This document shows, one piece after another, positions 51,186 to 60,399 of a DNA stretch of 60,527 nt. The notes below the pieces were generated by a model that was given only the letters and a program-made list of their open reading frames with translations, ran no database searches and was not told the DNA's origin. The number at the start of each line of letters is the position of its first letter. Within the stretch, counting starts at the first letter, position 1. Source of the stretch: Heliomicrobium gestii (GTDB lineage Bacteria > Bacillota > Desulfitobacteriia > Heliobacteriales > Heliobacteriaceae); the NCBI RefSeq assembly GCF_009877435.1, contig NZ_WXEX01000016.1:1-60527 (forward strand). Direction: 5' to 3'. Position numbers and translations under genes: made by a program.

Positions 51186-54100
51186 GTGAAGTTGACCAAC
51201 AATCCCCTCTCGGCATCGGCCATCATCCCGGTGCTGATCGAACGGCTGGAGAGCCTGGCCGGCCGCTTTCGCCAAGGCCATGATGAGCACGGCGCCTACG
51301 CTGCCGAGACCCTGATCGGCAAACTGCGCCGGCGGCAGATGCGCATCGCCTTCTGCGGTCATGTATCGGGTGGCAAATCGGCGCTGATCAACGCCTTGAT
51401 CGGCGACGACATCCTCCCCACCAGCCCCATCCCGTCAAGCGCCAATATCGTCACGGTCCGTTCCGGACCGGCTGCGGCAAAAGCAAAGCTGAGGAGCGGC
51501 GAAACGGTCGAACTGGATCTCTTTGCTAACCTCTCGGGGGTGCAGGAACACTGCCTGGACGGCGCCGGCACCCACTCCGTCGATATCGCAGTACCCGTTG
51601 ATCTCTTCGGGAACTCAGTCGACCTGGTGGACACGCCGGGCGTCGATTCAGCGGAAATGGCTCGCCGTCTCGCCGAAGACCCGGCCATCATCGCCGCCGA
51701 CGTGATCTTCTACGTCATGGATTACAACCATGTCCAGTCAGAGATCAACTTCTCCTTCACGAAGCGCCTGAAAGAGCGCGGGAAACCGGTCTTCCTCGTC
51801 GTCAACCAGATCGACAAGCACTGCGATTTCGAATTGGACTTTGGCTACTTCCGGCGCAGTTCGGCTGCCGGCTTCGCCGCCTGGGACATCCGGCCAGAAG
51901 GCCTCTTTTTCACCAGCCTGGCCGACACTGCCCATCCGGAAAACGAACTCCCCCGCCTAAAAGCGCGCCTCCAGGATCTCTTCCGCCATGAAGAGGACCT
52001 GCTGGTCGCTTCCGTCCTGCCGGCGGCCCGGCAGTTGATCGAGGATCATGGCCAGCGCCTTGCCGTCGCAAACAAAGCGGAACGCCAGCGCCTTCAACGC
52101 CTCCTCGACGAAACGGAGGATCTGGAAGAGGCGCTCCGAACCTACGGTCAGGTCAGCCGTCAGATGGACGAACTCCAGCGGGCGCCCCAGCTTTTGCAGG
52201 ACGAACTGGACCAGGAAATCCGCCGGGTCGTCGAAAACGCCCGCATCACGCCCCATACCACATCAGAACTGGCCCGGCGCTACCTGGAGAGCCGCAGCCC
52301 TGGCTTCAAAGTGGGTTTCCTTTTCTCCGGTGAGAAGACCAAGAAAGAGATCGCCGCCCGCCTGGAGGCGGTCTATGCCGATTTTCGCCAGCATGTTTCG
52401 ACACAATTGGAATGGCACCTGCGCGACGTCCTCTCCCGTGTGGCCGAACGCCACGGGGTGACCGCCGGCGACTACCTGCAGCGCGCCAACAGCCTTGCGG
52501 CCCATTGGGGCGCCGACCTGCTGGCCCGGGTCGTCCGCGACGGCGCTGTGGCCGGCAACGAGTATGTGCACAACTACACCCGCGACATCGCCGCCGAGGT
52601 GAAGTCCCTCTACCGCCGGGAAGCGCTGGCGCTGGCCGAGGAGGCCATCCAACGCGCGGAAAGCGCGACGGCACAGCAGCGGGAACAGTTGTCACGTCAA
52701 TTGGCGCCGCTGCAATCCCTGGCCGACGCCGTCAAAACGTTGGAACGGATGGATCAGGAAGAACGGAAAATCCGCGATGACCTGTTGGCCTTGCTCCGCC
52801 GCGGTCTGCCCGAACCCACTCCGGTCGAAGCGCTGTTCGCTCCTTCGCCGCTCTCCCCTGCTGCCCTTGCCGGTGACAGCGACAACCCTTCTCCTGAAGC
52901 CACAGCCGCCGCCGACGGCGCTGCCAATGCCGCCCGGTGCGCTGCCGCTCCGGATCCCCTGGCCGGTTTAGGCCAGGCGCTCCGCGAACAGTCGGCGCGG
53001 GCGGTTGTCCCCGCTGCGTCGATCCTGGATCCGGCGTTGGGAACATCGCCGGCGCTCATCGGCGCATCCAGCGAATCCGATATGGCGGCCAAAGGCGCCC
53101 TGCCGGCCCTGCAGCAAACGGCGCAGCGATTGCGCCAGTGCGCCGAAGCCGTCGCGCCCCTGCCCGGTTTTGGCCATATCGCCGAAGGGCTTGCGACGCG
53201 GGCCGATCGGCTGGAGAAAAACATCTTCACGGTAGCTCTGTTCGGCGCCTTCAGCGCCGGCAAATCCTCTGTAGCCAACGCTTTGCTCGGCCGCCCTGTG
53301 TTGCCCGTTTCGCCCAACCCGACGACAGCGGCCATCAACAAGATCCTCCCGCCCAACGGGGACAACCCCCATGGCACGGTTCGGGTCCGTCTGAAAAACG
53401 CCGGCGACATCGAAAGCGATGTCCTTCACTCCCTGAACGCCTGTGACCTGACCGCCTTGAACATGGCCGACGCGCTGCTGCGGCTCAATGATCTCTCCCC
53501 TGGCGACATCCACCCCACGGCCAAGCCCCACTATGCCTTCCTCCGGGCCGTCGCCCGCGGGATCGGCGCTGTCGAAGATCGCCTCGGCGAGGAATTGGTC
53601 ATCGACTTGGACGCCTTCCACGATTACGTGGCCAGCGAAGAAAAGGCCTGTTTCGTCGAGTGGATCGAACTGTACTACCAGTGCCCCCTCACGGCGCGCG
53701 GCGTCATGCTCGTCGACACGCCTGGCGCCGATTCGATCAACGCCCGTCATACCGGTGTCGCCTTCGACTACATCAAAAACGCTGACGCGATCCTCTTTGT
53801 CACCTATTTCAACAGCGCCTTCTCCCATGCCGACCGGGACTTCCTCTTCCAACTGGGGCGTGTGAAAGACAGCTTCGGTCTGGACAAGATGTTCTTCCTG
53901 ATCAACGCCGCCGACTTGGCCCGCAACGCCGGTGATCTGGCCGAGGTGCGACGCCATGTGACCGAGCGGATCGCCGCCTGCGGCATCGCCAATCCCCGCC
54001 TCTACACCGTCTCCAGCCAGACAGCGCTGCTCGCCCGCCTGGGCGAGTCGGGCCTGTTGACCGCCTCCCAGGAAAAGACCTACCGGCAACGGACCGACTC

Positions 54101-55121
54101 CCTCGCCGCCGTCGGGGAGACGGCGGATGGATCGGGCGCGCCGGGAGAAAGGGAGCCCGCTCCGGCATACGATGGCCCCCTCGCCTGGTCAGAAGGATTT
54201 TCCCTCTCCGGCTATGACCGCTTTGAAGCCGATTTTTACGGCTTTACCCTCCATGAACTGACCCAGATCGCCGTCTCCGCCGCCGAGGGCGACATGGGCC
54301 GCTGTCTCGCCAGCCTGGACGATGTGATCGAAGCGGCCCACCTCGACGCCTCGGCGCGCCGGCGTAAACGGGCCGCCTGTGAAACCTCCCGCCTTGATGC
54401 GGAACGGGCCGTCAGCGCCGTCAGTGTCGACGCCGATCGCGATCTTCTGGACAAGGAAGCCGATGAACTGATCTACTATGTCCAACAGCGAATCTTCTAC
54501 CGCTTCGGCGATCTCTTCGACCGCTACTTCAACCCCTCGGTGCTCCAGGATGGGCGCGGCAACATCACGAAGAAGGGCATGCAGCACTGCCTGGAAGAAC
54601 TGCTGCAAACCCTGGAAAAAGAGTTGGCCCAGGAGATCCGGGCCACGTCGCTGCGCCTCGAACAGTTTGTCCACAAACGCGCCAGCCTGTACCGGAACAA
54701 ACTGGTTCAGTCCGTCGGCGCCGTCGACTCCCGCTGCGCCTTGCCGACCTACGAACCGGCGATCCTGCCGGCGCTGGAAATCCCGGAACGGCTTTCCCTC
54801 TCTCGCGCGGAAGCTATTCGCGTCCTGCCCAATGGGATCAGCAACCCGAAGGAGTTCTTTGAAGGCTCTGGCCGCCACCGGCTCCGGCTGCATCTGGAGG
54901 AAAACCTGCGCCCCCCCGTCCAAGCTTATCTGGACGAGGCGGCAACGGTGGTCAAAGCCGCCTATATCCCCCTGCTGGCGCGAACGCTGGAGAAAGGGCG
55001 CCAGCAAGCTCAAGAGGCATTGAGCGACCATTATGCCGGCCTGTTGGCCGCGTTGGATGTTGATTTTGATGTGACTTCGGCGGAGCGAATCCGGACCGCC
55101 TTGGCTTCGTTAGAGCAGTAG
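51186..55121 (+). CDS. Double dynamin-like GTPase (DynA type)
   Basis: A 1311-residue protein with two dynamin-family modules in one chain. Module 1: G1 GHVSGGKS (58-65), G3 DTPG at 149-152, G4 NQID. Module 2: G1 GAFSAGKS (687-694), G3 DTPG at 844-847; its G4 is degenerate (LINAAD). Long helical stalks follow each GTPase, separated by an Ala/Pro-rich linker near 550-640. The layout matches B. subtilis DynA, a membrane fusion and envelope-stress dynamin. No transmembrane helix is seen. GTG at 51186 or TTG at 51192 may be the start; the AGGTG site is weak. Divergent from the radical SAM gene. Confidence 0.92.
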   Translation: MKLTNNPLSASAIIPVLIERLESLAGRFRQGHDEHGAYAAETLIGKLRRRQMRIAFCGHVSGGKSALINALIGDDILPTSPIPSSANIVTVRSGPAAAKAKLRSGETVELDLFANLSGVQEHCLDGAGTHSVDIAVPVDLFGNSVDLVDTPGVDSAEMARRLAEDPAIIAADVIFYVMDYNHVQSEINFSFTKRLKERGKPVFLVVNQIDKHCDFELDFGYFRRSSAAGFAAWDIRPEGLFFTSLADTAHPENELPRLKARLQDLFRHEEDLLVASVLPAARQLIEDHGQRLAVANKAERQRLQRLLDETEDLEEALRTYGQVSRQMDELQRAPQLLQDELDQEIRRVVENARITPHTTSELARRYLESRSPGFKVGFLFSGEKTKKEIAARLEAVYADFRQHVSTQLEWHLRDVLSRVAERHGVTAGDYLQRANSLAAHWGADLLARVVRDGAVAGNEYVHNYTRDIAAEVKSLYRREALALAEEAIQRAESATAQQREQLSRQLAPLQSLADAVKTLERMDQEERKIRDDLLALLRRGLPEPTPVEALFAPSPLSPAALAGDSDNPSPEATAAADGAANAARCAAAPDPLAGLGQALREQSARAVVPAASILDPALGTSPALIGASSESDMAAKGALPALQQTAQRLRQCAEAVAPLPGFGHIAEGLATRADRLEKNIFTVALFGAFSAGKSSVANALLGRPVLPVSPNPTTAAINKILPPNGDNPHGTVRVRLKNAGDIESDVLHSLNACDLTALNMADALLRLNDLSPGDIHPTAKPHYAFLRAVARGIGAVEDRLGEELVIDLDAFHDYVASEEKACFVEWIELYYQCPLTARGVMLVDTPGADSINARHTGVAFDYIKNADAILFVTYFNSAFSHADRDFLFQLGRVKDSFGLDKMFFLINAADLARNAGDLAEVRRHVTERIAACGIANPRLYTVSSQTALLARLGESGLLTASQEKTYRQRTDSLAAVGETADGSGAPGEREPAPAYDGPLAWSEGFSLSGYDRFEADFYGFTLHELTQIAVSAAEGDMGRCLASLDDVIEAAHLDASARRRKRAACETSRLDAERAVSAVSVDADRDLLDKEADELIYYVQQRIFYRFGDLFDRYFNPSVLQDGRGNITKKGMQHCLEELLQTLEKELAQEIRATSLRLEQFVHKRASLYRNKLVQSVGAVDSRCALPTYEPAILPALEIPERLSLSRAEAIRVLPNGISNPKEFFEGSGRHRLRLHLEENLRPPVQAYLDEAATVVKAAYIPLLARTLEKGRQQAQEALSDHYAGLLAALDVDFDVTSAERIRTALASLEQ

Positions 55122-55309
55122 GGCATCAGAAGCGTCTCTCCTCTTCCCTGCCCCGGCGCACCTATGGCGCATCCCTTTTCAGCGGTGTCCCGCCGCCGTA
55201 TTTTGCCATCATCGCGCCGATTAAAGTCCACCCCAAGGAGAAAGGCTAAGGTCAGTGATCGCCTGTGAGAGGGATTGAAGAAACAGCACGCCCGGGGAGA
55301 TGGTCACCC

Positions 55310-55531
55310 ATGTTCCAGGACGCGGAAATCTGGCGCTTCTACCTCTTCCTCCTGAAGGAACTGACCGCCTTCGTTTTATCGCTGATTCTTGACGCAGCCC
55401 TTTACCTGGCCGCCCAGATCGGGTTCTGGCTCGTCCTGTTCCTCTGCCTGCTCGGCGCTGGTTTGCGCAGCCTGAAACAGCGGCGTTTGCGGCAGCGCCT
55501 GGAGATGAAAAAAGCCCCGGATGACGCCTGA
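55310..55531 (+). CDS. Small membrane protein downstream of the dynamin gene, unknown
   Basis: A 73-residue protein dominated by hydrophobic helices (FYLFLLKELTAFVLSLILDA, then YLAAQIGFWLVLFLCLLGAG), with a basic RSLKQRRLRQRLEMKK end. No family recognised. The ATG at 55310 has GGGGAG ten bases upstream. The stop lies inside the left part of the terminator stem. It may be transcribed with the dynamin-like gene 188 bases upstream. Confidence 0.65.
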   Translation: MFQDAEIWRFYLFLLKELTAFVLSLILDAALYLAAQIGFWLVLFLCLLGAGLRSLKQRRLRQRLEMKKAPDDA

Positions 55532-55557
55532 ACAAGGGCGTATCCGGGGCTTTTTTT
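55508..55557 (+). terminator. Bidirectional terminator
   Basis: AAAAAAGCCCCGGAT pairs with ATCCGGGGCTTTTTT around an inner GCC/GGC, with T tracts on both strands. It serves the small membrane protein gene (+) and the methyltransferase gene (-). Confidence 0.92.
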
Positions 55558-55563
55558 CGGCGC

Positions 55564-56796
55564 TTACTCCCACAACTGGCAAAGCGTAAAGGCGTCTTCT
55601 TCAAAACCCAGGTTGATCAACTGGTCGCGAATCGCCTCCCCCCAACTGGAGGCGATAAAGATGTAATCACCGGGTTCGAGGGCAGCCGGTTGCTCAATGG
55701 GAATCCCCATCAGCCGCTCTCCTCGCTTCGCAGGATTGTTATCGATAAAGGCCTGCACAGGAATATTGAGTATCTTCAACACGCGGAAGATATGCTTCCC
55801 AAAGGAGCCCGCGCCAAAGATGAAGACCCGCTTTCCCGTCACTTTCGGAAGAGCCTCAGTGATGCGGAGCAGTGGACTCTGGGGCAGCCTTTTCACCTGA
55901 TACCCCTGGGTCGTCAATTCCTGCATCCTTTTATCATCAGGGGCTTCCTTAAAAATGACCATGGATACCATCTGGTAGTTGAGCAGTCCGTAGGCGCTAA
56001 GGATGTCCCGGAGAAAGTTTTTACCCCTTATTTTCCGCAGGAGTTTCGATGAATCATCTTTTTTCTCGTATTCAATCCCGCTCACATAACAACTGTTAAA
56101 GGGCTTCGCCGCCATCGCCGGCAATCCCATCCCGATCGCCGCTTTTTCCATCTCCCGCGCCGAGAGGGTGTAGACATAGTTGCCGATGATTTCAAAGGTG
56201 TTGCTTTGTCTCCGTTCCTGCTTCGTGATCTGATTGGCCCGCTTCAACAGCTTTTTAAACCGGCTGTCGTTTTCGTTCAGTTTCCTGGAACCGGAGAGGG
56301 ATTCACCGGGAATGGACGGGTCCAACGGTTCAATCAGGATGACAGCTTTGCGCGCCACCCGGAGCATCTCGTACAAGGCCAACATGGGCCTGGGAAAATG
56401 GTGGTACGATTCCTTGCACAAGACATAGTCAAAGCTATCATCGGCAAAGGTCATCTTTTCGGCATTTTCCACTTGATACTCAGCGATCAGGCCCAACTGG
56501 CATCCGACTTGCAGCAGATCGCCGGAAATGTCGGTTGCCACCGCTTTGGCGCCGCGGCCGATGAGGTAGTGGGCATCCAGCCCATATCGACCGTCTCCAA
56601 CGGTTAGCCAACGGGCCCCCGGATCGGCCTGGAGAAGCGGTTCTACACACTGGAACTGGCGCCAGTGGTACCAAGAGCCTACCGTATCGAACTCGAGCCA
56701 GCTTTGGGCATGCTCCTGTAACTCACCGGAAACATGCTCTTGGTAATGGGCCCCATGAACATGGTAACTCCAGCGACGCAGATCGTCCTTACTCAA
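55564..56796 (-). CDS. SAM methyltransferase fused to a Rossmann-like domain
   Basis: A 410-residue two-domain protein. The N-terminal class I methyltransferase has motif I (WLTVGDGRYGLDAHYL), AVATDISGDLLQVG, and DSFDYVLCKESYHHFPRP. From about residue 310 a second nucleotide-binding-like fold starts with KRVFIFGAGSFGKHIFRVL and AFIDNNPAKRG, a pattern seen in sugar-biosynthesis proteins. A role on a nucleotide sugar or surface glycan is possible. The TTG at 56796 follows AGGGGTGG; a TTG at 56838, just after the HemAT stop, lacks a site. Co-transcribed with HemAT, 44 bases apart. Confidence 0.82.
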   Translation of the reverse strand: MSKDDLRRWSYHVHGAHYQEHVSGELQEHAQSWLEFDTVGSWYHWRQFQCVEPLLQADPGARWLTVGDGRYGLDAHYLIGRGAKAVATDISGDLLQVGCQLGLIAEYQVENAEKMTFADDSFDYVLCKESYHHFPRPMLALYEMLRVARKAVILIEPLDPSIPGESLSGSRKLNENDSRFKKLLKRANQITKQERRQSNTFEIIGNYVYTLSAREMEKAAIGMGLPAMAAKPFNSCYVSGIEYEKKDDSSKLLRKIRGKNFLRDILSAYGLLNYQMVSMVIFKEAPDDKRMQELTTQGYQVKRLPQSPLLRITEALPKVTGKRVFIFGAGSFGKHIFRVLKILNIPVQAFIDNNPAKRGERLMGIPIEQPAALEPGDYIFIASSWGEAIRDQLINLGFEEDAFTLCQLWE

Positions 56797-56840
56797 GATA
56801 CCACCCCTAAAGTGCTTTTTGAAGGGCCGTCTTTTCAATG

Positions 56841-58148
56841 TTACGAGATATCCTGGGCCATCATGGCCAGGTCCTCTGCCGAATGAGCCACCGACTCTGA
56901 GGCGTTTTCAATCTCGTGGGCCGTCGTGCTGAGGGTGACCACTTCATCGGAGATTTGCCGCATCTGCTCCTGATTGAGGGCGATCGACTCCAGGATCCGG
57001 GTGAAGCCGTGGACCACCTTGTCCACCAGTTCGTTGACGCGCTCCATCGAGTTGGCGTTCTGTTCCATCGACCCGCTCACGTCTGCCGTATGGTTGCGCG
57101 ACAACTGGATCATCTCGGCGATCTCCTGGACCGACTGTTCCGAACTGCTGGCCAGCTTCTTCACTTCCTGAGCGACTACGTTGAAGCCGCGGCCGTGTTC
57201 CCCGGCGCGAGCCGATTCGATGGCCGCGTTCAGGGCCAACAGGTTGGTTTGAGAGGCGATGCCCTGGATGACCTCGGCGATGGAGGAGATCTTCTCGGAA
57301 CTCGCGTCCAGGGCGGCGATCTTTTGCTTCATCTCCAACATCAGGCGGGACAACTCCTGAATCGCCTGCACAGCTTCCTTCAGTTGGCCTTCGCCGCCCT
57401 TCGCCTGGGAGACCACCTCGGAGGAGTGCTTGGCCGCCTCGCTCACATTGCGGGTGATCCGTTCGGCCGATGTGGACATGTGGGCCGCCGACGCCGCCGT
57501 CTCCTCCGCCGTAGCGGCCAGGCTCTGGCTGGCGTCGTTGACCTGCTGTTGCAGCGATGTCAGGTTGTTAAGGATTTTCTCCAGTTCCTCTTTTTTCGAC
57601 AGGCCGGAGGTGTAGCTCTCGATATAGCTGCTCATGGCCAACTGCTGGTCCAGGTTGGTGATCGTCAACAGCGCTGTGACCGCTTTTTTGGCCCGTTCCT
57701 TGTCCTTGTAGGCGTCCATGATCTTGGGAATCAAGAAGTTGTAGTGCAACTGGTAGGCCGAAGTAAACCAATAGGGCGGCAGGGAGATCCGGTCATGGAC
57801 CTTGCCGATCTTGTAGCGCTCGACGACATAATTGTCATCGACCTTCATCGGCGCCAGGCTGAGGATATAGTTTCGCATGGTCTTCTTCAACCGCTCGACG
57901 GTGGTGTGCCTGTCGATAAACTCGCGCATCTCCGGCATGGCGCCAAGGTGACTGTAAAAAGCCGCCACCGCCGCATCGGCATTCTGTTCCAGGATGGGGC
58001 GGAGTTCCTGCAGCAGTTCCAACTGCTCCGGCGTTAACTTCATGAAACGGACAGACAATTGAAAGGAGGGATCTTGCATCGAGATCGTCGGTTTCGGTCC
58101 CTGGTAGGGACGAGGCTCCGACTCATCGCTTGATTTGCGCCAGAACAT
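56841..58148 (-). CDS. hemAT: HemAT-type globin-coupled chemotaxis transducer
   Basis: A 435-residue soluble transducer. Residues about 28-190 are a protoglobin-like sensor. His118 in RYKIGKVHDRISL matches the proximal haem ligand and a Tyr near 65 (AAFYSHL) the distal site. Residues about 200-435 are a methyl-accepting signalling domain with the conserved hairpin tip IASQTNLLALNAAIESARAG. There is no membrane helix, as in HemAT, which senses oxygen. The ATG at 58148 follows GGGAGG; the longer frame adds unconserved residues. Haem binding is inferred. Confidence 0.92.
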   Translation of the reverse strand: MFWRKSSDESEPRPYQGPKPTISMQDPSFQLSVRFMKLTPEQLELLQELRPILEQNADAAVAAFYSHLGAMPEMREFIDRHTTVERLKKTMRNYILSLAPMKVDDNYVVERYKIGKVHDRISLPPYWFTSAYQLHYNFLIPKIMDAYKDKERAKKAVTALLTITNLDQQLAMSSYIESYTSGLSKKEELEKILNNLTSLQQQVNDASQSLAATAEETAASAAHMSTSAERITRNVSEAAKHSSEVVSQAKGGEGQLKEAVQAIQELSRLMLEMKQKIAALDASSEKISSIAEVIQGIASQTNLLALNAAIESARAGEHGRGFNVVAQEVKKLASSSEQSVQEIAEMIQLSRNHTADVSGSMEQNANSMERVNELVDKVVHGFTRILESIALNQEQMRQISDEVVTLSTTAHEIENASESVAHSAEDLAMMAQDIS

Positions 58149-58266
58149 ATGCGAAACCTCCCTGTATGGCTTTTGAGTAAAGCTCCCCAAAATAAAGATG
58201 TTCATTTCGGAGGAGAGGGATGGCCTCTTGGAGCCTGTGAAGACTCCTTTTTCCATCTCGACCTTC

Positions 58267-58327
58267 GTCTCGACAGAGCGGCTCCACCGAATAGAGCCGC
58301 GCCATCTAATCGATACAACTTCGAGAC
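58267..58327. other. Nested inverted repeat between hemAT and the phosphoribosyltransferase gene
   Basis: An outer pair GTCTCGA (58267-58273) and TCGAGAC (58321-58327) encloses an inner hairpin GCGGCTC (58278-58284) / GAGCCGC (58294-58300). No T tract on either side. It lies in the 251-base divergent gap and could be an RNA element in either leader or an operator. Confidence 0.4.
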
Positions 58328-58399
58328 AATTGCTTCGATTCCTGCTATCGCGTCTCATTTCAGAACAAAGGTTCATGGGAAAGGCGGGCCTTCGAAATC

Positions 58400-59059
58400 A
58401 TGGCGAGTATACACAAAGATTATGCGAATCGACAGGAAGCCGGCTTGCGCTTGGCCGAAGAAATCGCCGCGACGAACCAGCCCTTCGACCTCATCGTCGC
58501 CGTTCCGCGAGGCGGCGTCGAAGTGGCTGCGCCCATCGCCCAGCGATTGAAAAATCCCCTGGCCTTGATCAGTCCCCGTAAGTTGGCGATGCCCCACCAA
58601 GCGGAGGTGGCCATCGGCGCCATCGGCCCAGACGGTTCTTTCCTTCTCGACGAATCCCTGATCGCCCATTACGGGATCTCTCGCGAATACATTGACGCAG
58701 AAAAAAAGCGCCAGTTGGCGGAGATGGAACGGCGGCGCCGCGACTACCCCTTCCCGCTGACACCCGATCAGGCGAAAGGCCGGCGCCTGCTGCTCGTCGA
58801 TGATGGTGTCGCCACCGGCTTTACGCTCCGGGCGGCCATCGCCACCTTGCAGGCCTACGGCCCCGCCTACCTGGCCGTGGCCCTCCCGGTGGGGCCGGCG
58901 GACACGCTCTCCCTCCTGCGACACGCCGTCGACAGGGTTCACTGCCCCCTTGTCCCGGAGCCCTTTTACGCCGTCGGTGCCTACTATGAAGACTTCGGGC
59001 AGACCTCCGACGAAACGGTCCGGGCGTTGTTGACCGGCGTCAACGGCTGCAACGCCTGA
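58400..59059 (+). CDS. Phosphoribosyltransferase-family protein
   Basis: A 219-residue type I PRTase-like protein. LIVAVPRGGVEVAAPIA near residues 31-47 and the PRPP loop LLLVDDGVATGFT, with Asp134 and Asp135, are clear. The family end FYAVGAYYEDFGQTSDETV is present. These proteins are often annotated as predicted phosphoribosyltransferases of unknown substrate. The ATG has only a weak AAGGCGGG site. Its last 76 bases overlap the 3' end of the opposite-strand HD-GYP gene. Confidence 0.88.
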   Translation: MASIHKDYANRQEAGLRLAEEIAATNQPFDLIVAVPRGGVEVAAPIAQRLKNPLALISPRKLAMPHQAEVAIGAIGPDGSFLLDESLIAHYGISREYIDAEKKRQLAEMERRRRDYPFPLTPDQAKGRRLLLVDDGVATGFTLRAAIATLQAYGPAYLAVALPVGPADTLSLLRHAVDRVHCPLVPEPFYAVGAYYEDFGQTSDETVRALLTGVNGCNA

Positions 59060-60399
59060 AAGGCCTCAATGGCGACAGGGACCAAGGCCGGGTCAAACTG
59101 CGTCCCGGCGCCTTTTTCAATCTCTTCGATGATCCGGCGCCAGGGCAAGCGCGGCCGGTAGGGGCGATCGCCGTTCATGGCGTCGATGCTGTCAGCCAAA
59201 GCCAAGATGCGGGCGCCCAGTTCGATGTCGCTTCCCTTTTGTCCATCGGGATAACCCCGGCCATCGTAACGTTCATGATGGTGGTAAACGAGGGCGCTCA
59301 CACTGCGCAGCTTTTTCAGCGGTCGCAGGATCCGGGCGCCGATGACCGGGTGTTGCCGCATGACGGCGAATTCCTCCTCTGTCAGCCGGTCTGTCTTGCG
59401 CAGGATCGTTTCTTCGATGCCGATCTTTCCGATGTCATGGAGCAACCCGGCGATGCGAACCGTCTCCAAGGCTTGGCCGGTGAGCCCTAAGCGGCTTCCG
59501 ATGGCCTCGGCCAGTTGGGCCACCTGCTGGGAATGGTGGCCTGTATAGGCGTCGCGGGCATCGACGGCCTCGGCAAGTCCGGTGATGGTGTTGAACAGCG
59601 TCTCTTCCAGGTCGGCGTTGGCCTGCGCGTTGTCGAGCGCCACAGCCAGATGAGAGCTGACCTGCAAGGCCCGGTCGATTTCACCTTGGGAAAAAGAGTG
59701 AACAGCGCGATGCAGCACATTGAGGGCGCCGATGTTTTTTCTACGGACGGTGAGGGGAACGGCAAGGAGACTGCGAAAGCCCCGTTTGGCAGGACGGGAG
59801 TCGAGCGTTTGCGGAGAAGCCAACAGGTCGGTGATGACCAATGGCGCCCCGGTCTGCACCGCTTGCAAATGTGGCGAGTCTTCCGGTTCTTCAGACACGG
59901 ACAATTTTTGAAAGGCCCCCGCCTCGTAGGCAAACAGGTCGGCGCGGTGTTTTTCCCATTCCAGCAGGCTGACGACCACCCGATCCGAGGGGAGCGCCTC
60001 ATCGACAAAGGGCAGCACCAGTTCCAGCACCTGCTCCACATCGCGGGAGGTCCCCAGGACGGTGTTGCTGATCTTGCTCAACGCGTCCAGGGTGGTCACC
60101 TTTTCCTTGAGCGCCTGGGTCCGCGTCTGAATTTGGGAGAGCATGTCCTCCTGAAAGTGAACGACGAAGCGGCCCATGCGCGCCAGCATGGCCAGGAAGA
60201 ACAGCAGGCACAGACCGCCCACCAAGGCCAGCCGGCCCGGTATCTCCAGCAGGGTCCAGTCATGCTCCCCTGTCGGCAGAGCCGTTTCTTTTCCCATTTT
60301 GAAAACGATGAACAGCGCGCACAACCCCAAGGTGATCATAACGGCCGTATTCAACCAAAACTGGATCACCAATGACTTTCGCCAGGGAATTGGAAACAT
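58984..60399 (-). CDS. Membrane GAF/HD-GYP phosphodiesterase
   Basis: A 471-residue protein. Two membrane helices at about 10-33 and 55-72 (FWLNTAVMITLGLCALFIVF, LALVGGLCLLFFLAMLARMG) and a short coiled coil precede a GAF domain (about 110-265). A complete HD-GYP domain follows: HHSQQVAQLAEAIG, LLHDIGKIGIEETIL, HPVIGARILRPL, YHHHERYDGRGYPDG and ALADSIDAMNGDRPYRP. It should hydrolyse cyclic di-GMP. Unlike the HD-GYP gene at 3632 it has no insertion. The ATG lies seven bases after AGGAGG. It overlaps the phosphoribosyltransferase gene tail to tail. Upstream 60400-60527 shows nothing clear. Confidence 0.93.
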   Translation of the reverse strand: MFPIPWRKSLVIQFWLNTAVMITLGLCALFIVFKMGKETALPTGEHDWTLLEIPGRLALVGGLCLLFFLAMLARMGRFVVHFQEDMLSQIQTRTQALKEKVTTLDALSKISNTVLGTSRDVEQVLELVLPFVDEALPSDRVVVSLLEWEKHRADLFAYEAGAFQKLSVSEEPEDSPHLQAVQTGAPLVITDLLASPQTLDSRPAKRGFRSLLAVPLTVRRKNIGALNVLHRAVHSFSQGEIDRALQVSSHLAVALDNAQANADLEETLFNTITGLAEAVDARDAYTGHHSQQVAQLAEAIGSRLGLTGQALETVRIAGLLHDIGKIGIEETILRKTDRLTEEEFAVMRQHPVIGARILRPLKKLRSVSALVYHHHERYDGRGYPDGQKGSDIELGARILALADSIDAMNGDRPYRPRLPWRRIIEEIEKGAGTQFDPALVPVAIEAFQALQPLTPVNNARTVSSEVCPKSS

